This document shows positions 1 through 11,600 of a DNA stretch of 64,000 nucleotides, in pieces. The position numbers and the translations under genes were made by a program. The notes beneath the pieces were generated by a model, which worked only from the letters and a program-made list of their open reading frames with translations, was not told where the DNA came from and ran no database searches. Positions within the stretch are counted from its first letter, which is position 1, and each line of letters opens with the position of its first letter. Origin of the DNA: Platynereis dumerilii. Lineage: Eukaryota > Annelida > Polychaeta > Phyllodocida > Nereididae. The stretch lies in the NCBI GenBank assembly GCA_026936325.1, contig JAPTHN010000011.1, forward strand, positions 37,358,629 through 37,422,628, in the 5' to 3' direction.

Positions 1-501
1 CAATCCCTTTGCAATACCAAACCACGTACTGATTCACTGACCCATCCTAAAGTGACTCTAAAGTGACTCTGATAACCAATTCAGCAAATTCTACATCTAT
101 GAGTGAACATGCTGTAGGAAAATACTGTAGGATATGGGAAGGAAGGGTGAAGTTCAGTTGAACAAAATGTCCATTATCTGGCATGGAGTAGGACAAGGAT
201 GTGACAAGTCGGTAAAAATTGACCACAAGAGTGACTGTTGTTAAAGGGGCATGACTAGCCAGCAGCTATACCAATTACAACACAAAACACTCCCATTTAG
301 CAATGAAAAAGTGTACATATCTGTTAATCAATCCATCGATATATACTTCAAAACAGGAATTTTAAATTTATTTAGATTTTTTAAAATCAATACCAAGAAA
401 AAAAATCATCAATTGACCGTTGAATCCTAGTAGGCTCACACTGTATCAATTGAACATTCGCCATTTAAGTTGAATAATTCTCTAATTAAATTTAAAATTA
501 C

Positions 502-2438
502 CTCCAAAATATAGTTCCATCCTTCCTCATTGAATATTGCAGAGTTTCCAAAATGAGCTGCAAAGACCTGTTTTGCTTCTTCGATTTTCTCTTTCGTGAT
601 GACGGGACCCACTAACCATCTCTTGAGGATGTACTGGAGACCAAAGAAGCAGATGGTAGGGAATTTCCCTCCTCTGCTTTCGAAGTAGGAATACACATGC
701 GTGGTCCCTGGGGGGTACTGCTTGTGGTGTGAGATCTGTCAACAAACATTAAAATACAATATATATAGACATCCTATATTATATTTCTTTTGCTTCTCTG
801 TATGCAAATCACCTATTCTTCATGGATCTTGGCATGCTATAGATACAAGTATATAATATATCAAATCAATCTTCATGTTTTCAAAACCATTAAAGATGTT
901 CATCTTTACATAACTATCTGTTACCTCTAACACCCTATCCACACATGCTATTCACATCTCCCTCTGTCTATTCATGAGGTTCTAGTATCTATGATATTTT
1001 AAAATTTTATAATGAACACAATTCAATTGATGTACAAATTTGATTTGATTGAATATTGACCACAGTTATCAAAATAGAAAGAACGTGAGAAAAGCTAAAT
1101 TAAGCTGATCGAGAGATGCCAAGAAAAATCTGGCTGAAAAAAAAGGCTTGAGAATACAAGTTTTTGGCTGATTGGGCCTGGAAAGAAAAACAAGGTCGGA
1201 TATAAATCTTTAGATCAATTAATTTTAAAGCGTATCACGAGAGCATTTCATTGCGTTAATAATACTAATGCCTAGGACCAAACAATAAATGCACTATTTA
1301 TAGACATAATTCCCAGAAACACATAGATGCTGTTTAGATCAAGGGACATGTTTCCCAAAAGTCACTAAACTGAAACCATTCGGCAGATTTGGGGATATGA
1401 TAATTATGTAAAAGTGACAAAAATACATTAAGGTTACACATGGTTGCAAGGAACAGGATATTTGCTGACAGTGCTTTGAGTTTTTGAAAAAATTAGTTTT
1501 TATAATATTTTAATTGAATTATTTTAAAAAGGCTAGCTAATGCTGCAATAAAGCTGTCAGGGATGTAAGTGAAACTTCTGAACAACAAATTGTACAATTA
1601 TTTGATTACTCCATGTACATAGAGTGAAATATACTGTTAATTATGAGCATATATATATATACCTGCATAAATACCGTGCATGTCAAAACTTGAATTAATT
1701 CCAGAAATTGGAAGTCTGCTGGTTACGGTTCAAGTCTAGTACGAATATTATTTTATATATCGAGATATAATAGGCCTACTTAAAATCTTACAACTTAAAA
1801 TAATTATAAGCAACTTTCAGTGGAAATTAAGGGCACTCCATGAACACAATTTTCGACAAAATGAGCAAACAGGCATGTTTAATAGGCCGAGTTGTATACG
1901 GCAAGAGAACTTTTACACTGCATACTTTACGAAAAAACTTGAAAAATCCTTACAATAACTGGTGACCTGATGTCTTGACTTTTTTCTTATTCTGGGAAAT
2001 TATACATCACAAGTGACATGAGAATTTGAGAAAACTAAATAAAGAGTACATGTATATGAAATTGCAAGAAACTGTAAATTTATCATATCATTATGTTTAT
2101 CTGTGAAGTGTTCAATCATAATTATCATTCATATGAAGGACAGTAAGCCTATGTCACATCTTATGTGTTGTGTATTCATAAAATTGAATTGCTCAAACAA
2201 GTCAAAGTGAAACTATTGATCAGCTATTTTCACTCTATGAAAACAGAAACGACTGAAATCACACCAATACACTTCGCTCCTGACATTTCAACACGTGTCG
2301 GCAATACCTTCAAAATGAGAAATTCGTTAGGGAAACTCTTGCTGAATTAATTGTATCAACCTGATCAGTTGTACCCCAATTTACCTTGTAAGAATCAGTT
2401 GCAAGCAGAATATTGTCCACCGCACCTTCCGAAGCCAT
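502..2438 (-). CDS. NAMPT: Nicotinamide phosphoribosyltransferase, first two coding exons (partial gene)
   Basis: Two exons read on the minus strand: exon 1 codes 2438-2385 (18 codons from ATG) and exon 2 codes 735-502 (78 codons). Both junctions are phase 0 with GT donors at 2384 and 501 and an AG acceptor just above 735. Exon 1 ends in NILLATDSYK and exon 2 begins ISHHKQYPPG, matching the invariant N-terminus of animal NAMPT; GLQYIL, TKEKIEEA and EEGWNYILE follow in the family order. The enzyme makes NMN from nicotinamide and PRPP, the limiting step of NAD salvage, as a dimer. Tyr17 here corresponds to human Tyr18, which stacks on nicotinamide from the partner subunit. The loop after YSYFE is about ten residues shorter than in human. 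The remaining exons lie left of base 1. Confidence 0.95.
739..2384 (-). other. NAMPT intron 1
   Basis: About 1.65 kb of AT-rich sequence between the two NAMPT exons. I see no conserved coding segment or clear transposon in it. Confidence 0.85.
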
Positions 2439-2659
2439 TGCTGTTGGTGACAACAAACCGTGAATGACGTCGGATTGGGATATCCCAGCTTTTGGCCAAA
2501 CTGCTAAAAATAGAATCTGCTTATTTGGTAGACGGCAGCACCTGCTGATGCTGACCTTCCAAAAGAGTGCGCTGCGATCGATCGTTCATTTTGCTCGCGT
2601 GGCCAGCACTGAGAACATTACCGAAATTTCTTCGATTTCTCTGCATTTAAGTGTTAAAA
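2439..2659. promoter_or_regulatory. Shared bidirectional promoter of NAMPT and ERH
   Basis: Only 221 bp separate the NAMPT start codon (2438, minus) from the ERH start codon (2660, plus), so both 5'UTRs and the core promoter must fit here unless either gene has a further upstream exon. A CRE-like TGACGTC (from about 2465) lies next to an inverted CCAAT box (ATTGG, from about 2474), a pairing common in TATA-less divergent housekeeping promoters. No TATA box stands out on either side. Transcription start sites are not visible. Confidence 0.7.
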
Positions 2660-5600
2660 ATGGTAAGAAATAAGTACCAAGCAAGTCTGAGTAATGCTCA
2701 ATTGTTATAGCTTCTATGTAGCTGAAATCTATCCCGCATTTCGCTGTAGTTTCAGCCAGTATCCGTGTTTATCTCGTGTGTTGCCACTGACTGGGATTCA
2801 TGATAGGGCTGTCAAGTCAAAAAATTAAAATATGTAGATTAGTTTGTTTTCAATCTAATTGGATGGAGCTTGAAGAGAGCTTTAAAAATCTGTTTTGTTT
2901 TTTCTAATACGTTCAGCGGTTGCGGAGATATTTCCAATTTTATATGTCAAAAATCACCCCTTTTTCTGAGTCCGATGCCGGAGCTATGAAAACCTTGATT
3001 TGGAGGGTATTTCAAAGTCCCACAGATTAATAAATATATTAGCAAATAACAATGTAAATACATTTAATTAAAGCTCCCACCTGATGAAATAAGATACCAA
3101 AGGAGATTTTTTAATGTAATGTGGCGGCTTTTCGCAGTCGCGCTTCGAAAAATGGCAAAATGCGTGTTTGGACTTAGCTACTTTTGGCCGCGACATTGTC
3201 GTTTCTCAAATATGGAAGGGTTTTTAAGCCTGCCTAACAAAATATCTACAACACTGAGGTACCATTTGATCTTAATTACTTTATAACCCCAATGGGAACT
3301 ATGAATTCCCAAGGAATTAGGCATCTTGGACAATTTGGGAAATTCTAGGGGTGTCTGAAACTGCCAATCAGCCAATTTCCCGAAAAGCCGGAAAGTGCGT
3401 TAAAAAAAATTACAAAACTTGAAATATTTTCGCTAATAATTGGAATATTTGGATGATCTTTACATCATTTTAAAGCTTGTGAAAAGGGCCTTACTCAGGA
3501 ATTACTTTCAATTAATTTATTTAATACAACAAAACACTGGAGAGTGAAATACCTAGCTATGTCTGATTTTTTTCTATGTCCATCTCGGTTTTGGATGCCT
3601 CGTGACGATGAATTTTTTTTTATTTTACCTCAGATGACCTTGCCAGGTGATTAACAGCTAGCTGAAGTTGTATTAGAATGTCTTACTATCAATATTAGTT
3701 GTAATTTTGTATTGTTAATCTCAGATTAATTGATAAAATATTCAAGTGATACCCCTTTGCAATATATCACACAATTTCTTTCACGATGAGTAAATGCCAT
3801 ATGTCATTAAAATTTTGAGGAATAAAGCGCAGATTTAGTGTAGTTCATTGTGAGAGTCACATAGAACCTTACTTGTAAGGCTTAAAGTGTCAATAAATTG
3901 TATCTGGATCTGTTCCAAGAAATCTTTGATCAGAAATCAAATTAAACTTATCTTCCAGACTGGTTAGCGAGGGTCCTAAGTCTGGAGGCTTATTCCACAA
4001 ATGGGTCGTTTATGTTCATATATTTAAAGTAAAAGGTTAATATTAAAAGATAATATTAAAGGATACAGCTGTCAATTAATTTAAAAAAAGATGTTTTGCT
4101 TCTAATTCCAGTAATTAATACAAATATTTAAGATAATTCTGTATGATCGTTGGGTTGACACTTCGTGTTCGTGAGCAACTGAGTAATAAATCTTGAACCT
4201 AAAATCACTGAAAAGCAACAACTTAAATTGTCATTATAGAAAGACAAGTATATCTAACTGCTCTGATCATTTTGACATAATTACTATGTTCTCATTGCAG
4301 GTATGATACTGGGTGACCAGGAAAATATTCTGCCAAATGAAGTTAATGATCTCTAATATATTAATCTAATTTCCAGTGAAGGGACATTTTGGCAGACCTA
4401 CCTTTATCACGTTCATTATATTTAAATTACCTATGTGATATTAAAGGAATAAAACAATTGTTTTTAGTTGATTTTATTTAGGTTCACTTGAATTTATTTT
4501 TTTTGAATTTTTCTTTTTCATCACAGCCTAAGCTAAGTAAATTTCCATAAATATATGCATATTTTTTGAAAAAAATTTTTATTTTAACTCTACTGCACCA
4601 CATCATTTTTTTTTGCATTTTTTTTCTTTATCAAATTTATTTATAAGCCAAAGAGCTGGACAGAAGTCAAGATTTTACAAATCTGATATGTTTCCTTTTT
4701 CTGCCACATGGGGCACCACCAGTACTTCACTGTTTTTGGTATTTCTGGACCAACCAAGCCATGCAAGCTAGCTTTTTTAGCCTAAGCAGAACTAAATTAA
4801 GTATTTGAATTGGTTTATACCACTTAGATGATTTACTAGCTGATTTACCTTCATAAATCATCACGACAACAGAAAGCAACCACATACCCCCTCTGGTGTC
4901 AAAAACTCATGGCAGCCATTTTTCTCCAAAATGGCAGATTTTTGCTGACTTTCAATCAGATAAGTGCTGTGCGCAAGTTTATTATTGGTATTTGCTCAAA
5001 ATAACTTACAGAACCTTTTAGATAAGAACATTACCTTCAATTTCATGTATGATACAACTTTTGTCATTTGAGAAAAGTGTAGCGCTGAAGTACCTAAAGT
5101 TTAAAGAGACGTTTTGAGGCACTTCTAATCAAAATACAGAGTTGTATCATGGATCATTGGAAAATTTAGGGTCCAAAGTACCTAAATCCCAAGTTTTATA
5201 ACGATCCATGCATTAATAAAGCTGCGCCGAGCGTTTGAAGTTGGTATCCAAACTCTAAACATCTCGACAGAGGTTTTTCCGCGAGTGAAAAATCCGATTT
5301 TTCGCGTCGGAAAAGTGCCGCTCGCGGGGGCTACAGAAGCCGTAATCAAAATCTAAAAAGCTTGTGATAAATTTCAAGTGTTGACTGAAATACCCTCCAA
5401 ATATCAATGTTGTACATGTAATAGTAATCGAGCAACACAGCTTCAAACTGGGCATGTTTTGGGAAAAAAACCCGCTACTCAGAAAGTCGTAACGTCACCA
5501 TTTGGCCTGCCTATTCATGAAACAACTTCATCATGCATTGCAATTTGCAGTAGCAACCACTACCAACCATATCTAATTAATGACTAATATCTATCAATGA

Positions 5601-8600
5601 CTATCAACATTGTATAACTGGACTGCCCTTGACAGGACGTGGGTCATGTAGTGTATGACTGTATGATAATCTCTGGTAGCTATTCATGGTTTAGATTATT
5701 ATCTAAATAATTGTTGATTTCTAAAAATAAAACGTGTCTGGATGTCCAGCACAAAACTGCTACGATATATCCGTCTTCTCCGTGCCATCTTCTAGGTCTA
5801 CACTTTTTGTCCTTGAATTACATTTTATGCGTTTAAATAATATAGAATGCGGTTTCATGGCAAGGGCGTCCTTGACATGATAGCTACCACTCTATAATGC
5901 ACTAGTCATTTGTTTCCCCTGCCCCCTAGCGGTTCGTTCTCATAGTTTCCGGTGACTAGGGATATACCGATCTGATACCAAGGATCAGTATCGGTGCCGA
6001 TCCAGCACTAAAAATCAGGATCGGATCAGTACTTCGGTAGCACTGCTATATACCCAATGATATGGGTATAGAGATTGCCAGTCAACTAGGCGACAGACAA
6101 CTGGGCTACAACACTACCAACTAGGCGACAACCAACCAGGTTACATACGGTGTACTGTCAACTAGGCAACAAACCAACTAGGTGACACCCATCAGTACCA
6201 ACTAGGTGACAAGAAATTTTAAAATCTCAGACCAGTGCAAACTAGGTGACAAACAGTTCCAACTAGGTGACACAAATTTACACAGCACTTCCAACTAGGT
6301 GACATAAGTTCACAAAACACATCCAACTAGGTGACAATACATTTCCTAATTGACCACCATTGAAGGTGATCTGTCACCTGGTTGGTATCCCCAATAAAAT
6401 ATATGTCACCTGGATGGTATCTGGGGGGTATCTGCTGGGTCATTCCACGTGAAATCAACCAAAATTTGAAAAGTGCCCCACCTCACCATCTCAGATTTCC
6501 ACGAAACTGCCCGCATTTGAAGAACTATATATGGAATGAATGTATGCAAAATTTCAGTTCTGTAACTGCAAATTTGAGAAAGTACTGACCGATTGAAGTT
6601 TGAAAATTCGAACCGAAAATTTAAAATTGTCCCTTCTAGAAATTGCTGTCATTTATTGACTGCTCAAGATAATGCCCTAAAATATTTTAAATGAATGCTT
6701 GATATCTCAATAAACAAAATGGCTGAAAGCAACTTGCTGAAAAAAAGTTTGATGACCTTCCACAAACTTTCAAAGTTAGAAGGTTTATCACACTAAAACT
6801 CAAATTTCAATAATTTCCCACTCGGTCACAAACCTTCCAAAATTAAAGATATTTTACAAATTTGTTCTTTGGGATGAGTAGAAAGGGTAATGTTGATTTC
6901 ATATCCCTGGCTGATGTTTGCTGTGATACAGACTAAGCTCAAATTTAAAAAAAATTAAATTTTCTAATGTTCGGAGTGAAAAATCACAATGTGGGATAGG
7001 TCATAGCAACAAAACATGCATATCACGTGAAAGTATATGCCAAGGCCTTTTGATTCATATAAGATACGTCTTGTGTATATGAATTTTTCTTGGTCATGAT
7101 TTAGGATTTTTACCCGATACCAAATATGCCAAGTTAGTACGTTTAAGCACAATTTTCTTGCATCATAACATAGCAAAATAATGAAAAAATGGCACAAATT
7201 TTAAAATCAACTAATGCCATGTGGGACATGTGATATAATGAAAATAGCAGGATATATACTTTTTCCATACTACAAACTTTAATTTAGAACCAAATATGAC
7301 AAGTGTATGACATTCTGTGGTTGTCAAATCCAGTAAGTTATCAGCGTGACATAGACAATAATGGCCATAAATGGCAAAAGCATGAAACACAAAACCATGA
7401 AGTTTCCAATTAAATTTTATTAGTAGATCAAAGCCCTTGATCAAGAAGATTTGAAAATAATTTTGTTAGCTGTCCATCTTTATCTTAGGTAAAAGTATAT
7501 TTTCTCAATACAATATAATTAACTAGGATACCCTCAAAAACCTTTTGAAAATATTTTTAAAAGCAACCCTTTACAAATTTTTGGTTTTTTTGTGAGGACC
7601 TAATATTTTTCCAAATGATAAAATCATATCACCTGTCCTGCAAGAGCTTTTGAAATTTCATTATTTTTCCTTCTAGTTTTTTTATTCATCCGAAGAATGC
7701 TTTTAGTATACAGTTACAAAAGGAAATACACTGGTAAGATTTGATATCAAATCGAAGACCTTAGTCGAAATATAAGTTTCAGCCAATTTTTAAACTCAAA
7801 TTTATTATCCCACATTATTTTGTTGTCATTTTAAATCCGAGCATAATGTTGGAAAGGTGTAAACGACAAAAATACAAATTGAAATTTCGCAATGAAGAAT
7901 TCATATACACAAAACATGGCTCATAACAATCAAAAGCCCTTCTCGTATGCTTTCTTATGAAATGCGTTAGCAGTTTGTGCTACGTATCCCACATGGTGAT
8001 ATTTTTCTCCCAAAAATGGTAAATTTCAATTTTTTCAAAATTGTGCTGGGTATAAGTAGCTGCCATCAATAAGTAGAGAAGTAATTTTAATTTTACTAAT
8101 TCTAATCACCCCAGAGAACAGATGTGCAGAATATCTGACATTTTGAAAGTCACTTGAAGGAGATAGAAATTATTGAAATCTGGAATTCGGTGTGATAAAT
8201 CATAAACATGTTAAACATTCTGGAAGAAAGGCAAATTCTTCTGGGTTGAAAGTTCTTAAACTACAATTTACAATAGGGTCACGTGTAAGTACATGGGCTA
8301 TGTCAGATTGATATATAAACAAACAAAAGAGATATTACATTTTTAGAAATGGACAATTTCCGATTTTTTTACCACATTTTTAATCTTCAATTGGCCACAA
8401 CTTCCTCAATTTTTGAGATACAGCTTTGAAATTTCACACAAATTCCTTCCATATTGTGTTCTTAATATGTGGGTAGTTTCATCAAAATCGGAGAAGGTGT
8501 GGTGGGGACCATTGGTTGATTTGAGATGGAATGACCCTGCTGTCACCTACTTGTCCAATAAGTGTAGCCTAGTTGGTAGTGGTATGTCACCTAGTTGGTT

Positions 8601-11600
8601 GTCGCCTAGTTGGTAATGTTGTAGCGTAGTTGTCTGTCGCCTGGTTGACCGGCAATCTTACATACCACTGCCAACTAGGCTACACTTGTAGGACAAGTAG
8701 GTGACAGCAGATACCATCCAGGTGACACATATTTTATTGAGGATACCAACTAGGTGACAGATCACCTTCAATGGTGGTCAAGTAGGAAATGTATTGTCAC
8801 CTAGTTGGATGTGTTTTGTGAACTTATGTCACCTAGTTGGAAGTGCTGTGTAAATTTGTGTCACCTAGTTGGAACTGCTTATCACCTAGTTTGCACTGGT
8901 ATGAGATTTCCAAATTTCTTGTCACCTAGTTGGATCTGACAGGTGTCGCCTAGTTTGGTTTGTTGCCTAGTTGACGGACGAATGACCGTACACCGGGTAG
9001 GAGTGCCGGTCAACTAGGCGACAGACAACTAGCCTACAACACTACCAACTAGGCAACAACCAACTAGGTGACATACCACTACCAACTAGGCTACACTTTT
9101 TGGACAACCAGGTGACAGCAGATACCCCCAGATTGCCAGTCAACCAGGCGACAGTCAGCCAGGCGACACTAGTACTAGCCAGGCGACACTAGTACTAGCC
9201 AGGCGACACTAGTACTAGCCAGGCGACACTAGTACTAGCCAGGCGACAACTAACCAGGCGACACACCACTACTATCCAGGCGACACAAATATCTATACAA
9301 TAACCAGCCAGGCGACAATTGATTGAACCAGGGGACAAGTACAAAAAACGTAGCTGTCTGTGTCTTAACTTTGCGGTCAATTTTTAACCGGCCAAAGGCA
9401 GGTTATTAGAGGAGGTAATTTTTGGTGAAATGGGACTCTTGTCCACTTGTCCATGTGTAAATGTGTCCATGTCAATGTCCATGTCCACTTTTCTTGTCAA
9501 CATATTTTGAATTGCCCATTGCAACTTTAGTATTTCACTTGGATTTACCAAATTTGGTATAGGGATTCACTTTAGGGTCTCCCTTAGAAATTTTGGAAAA
9601 TCCAAGATGGCTGCCAAAATGGCCGCCAAATTTTGAATTGCCCACTGTGACTTTAGTATTTCACTTAGATTTATGAAATTTGGACTAGGGATTCACTTAG
9701 GGGTCCCCCTCAGATATTTTCTGAAAAATCCAAGATGGCTGCCAAAATGGCTGCCCTATTTTGAATTGCCCACTGTGACCTAAGTATTTCACTTAGATTT
9801 ATGAAATTTGGTACAGGGATTCACTTAGGGGTCCCCCCTCAGATATTTTCTGAAAAATCCAAGATGGCTGCCAAAATGGCTGCCCTATTTTGAATTGCCC
9901 ACTGTGACCTTAGTATTTCCCTTAGATTTATGAAATTTGGTACAGGGATTCACTTAGGGGTCCCCCTCAGAAATTTTTGAAAAATCCAAGATGGCTGCCA
10001 AAATGACTGCCATATTTTGAATTGCCCTCAGTGACTTTAGTATTTCACTTGGATTTACGAAATTTGGTATGGGGATTCACTTAGGGGTCCCCCTCAGAAA
10101 TTTTTGAAAAATCCAAGATGGCTGCCAAAATGGCCGCCATATTTTGAATTACCCATTGTGACCTTAGTATTTCACTTAGATTTATGAAATTTGGTACAGG
10201 GATTCACTTGGGGATTCCCCTCAGAAATTTTTGGAAAAGTCCAAGATGGCTGCCAAAATGACTGCCATATTTTGAATTGCCCTCAGTGACTTTAGTATTT
10301 CACTTGGATTTACGAAATTTGGTATGGGGATTCACTAAGGGGTTCCCCTCAAAAACTTTTGGAAAAATCCAAGATGGCTGCCAAAATGGCCACCATATTT
10401 TGAATTGCCCACTGCGACTTTATTATTTCAATTATATTTAGGAAGTTTGGGGATTCGCTTAGGGGTTCCCTCATAAATTATGAGAAAATTTCCAAGATGG
10501 CTGCCAAAATGGACTCCATATTTTGAATTGCCCACTGTGGCTTTAGTAGTTCACTTACAGTCCTGAAATTTGGTATAGACATTTAATAAGGGGTTTCCAA
10601 CAACGTTTTTACGGCTTGCAGCAAACACTATCAGTCAAGCAATCACTGCTCAATACAAAGCAATCCATGTAATATGTATAAATAACCCTCTTCATGATTT
10701 CAATCCCGAATATACAATCGCCAAAGGCCGGTTTTGAATCCATGGATTCTTGTAATCAACTTCTACTGAATTCTCAGCAGAAATATTCATATTTCCATGT
10801 AGAAGAACTCAATATCTACTAGATAACAGTTATTTGAAGCCGATCGGATAATTGGCTGACTCATAAACTTAAATTCTGCAATCGTCAATTAATTAGAAAA
10901 GACCGCAACAATGTATTGCCTGTCGTCCGGAAAGAACTGGTTGTCACCTGGTTGGTACTGCTGTATGATTTCTAAAATTCCTGTCACCTAGTTGGTAGTG
11001 GTATGCTGTCGCCTAGTTGGTTGTCGCCTAGTTGACCACACAACCATCCAGGTGACACATATTTTACAGGGGATACCAACCAGGTGACAGGACACCTTCA
11101 ATGGCGGTCAATTAGGAAATATATTTGTCACCTACGTAGTTGGATGTGTTTTGTGAACTTGTGTCACCTAGTTGGATGTGCTGTGTAATTTTGTGTCGCC
11201 TAGTTGGAACTCCTTGTCGCCTAGTTTGCACTGGTATGAAATTTCCAAATTTGTCACCTAGTTGGTACTGATGGGTGTCGCCTGGTTGGTTTGTCGCCTA
11301 GTTGACCGTACACCGGGTATAGGCCTATCGGAATGGTATCGGTATTGGTGGTATCGGCAACGAAGTATCACGATCGGTATCGGATTGGAAGCGAAAAAGT
11401 GGTATCGGTGCATCCCTACAAGTCACTATGTTTGGCAGCACAGCAGTGACAGCACTGCCATTACGTTTGCACTAATCAAGTTGTTCATGTGTTACTGATT
11501 CTGAAAGTGGGAAGAACATGCTTTTATTGCGTAGCTGTCAGTTGGGACCTTCTTATTAAAGTGTGTGCCTTATAGGAATTATACGGTAGCTTGTTAAGAT

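Larger units (their letters stand above)
5957..11418. mobile_element. hAT-like composite element (nest of repeats) in ERH intron 1
   Basis: The left end reads TAGGGATATACCGAT and the right end is its inverted form (TAGGGATGCACCGAT on the minus strand), a hAT-type terminus. Inside both ends come runs of GATCGGTATCGG-like sequence. The flanking 8-mers CCGGTGAC and CAAGTCAC agree at five of eight bases, so a decayed 8-bp target duplication is possible. The interior holds no transposase. It is filled with CTAGGTGACA-type islands in both orientations, a separate terminal-inverted-repeat insertion (6437-8537) and a satellite block (9.4-10.7 kb). The whole could instead be two or three independent elements that happen to abut. 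Confidence 0.55.

Noticed and set aside
6382-6588. 68-codon ORF at the left edge of the TIR element
   Set aside because: It spans the insertion boundary between the repeat island and the transposon, so it is chance.
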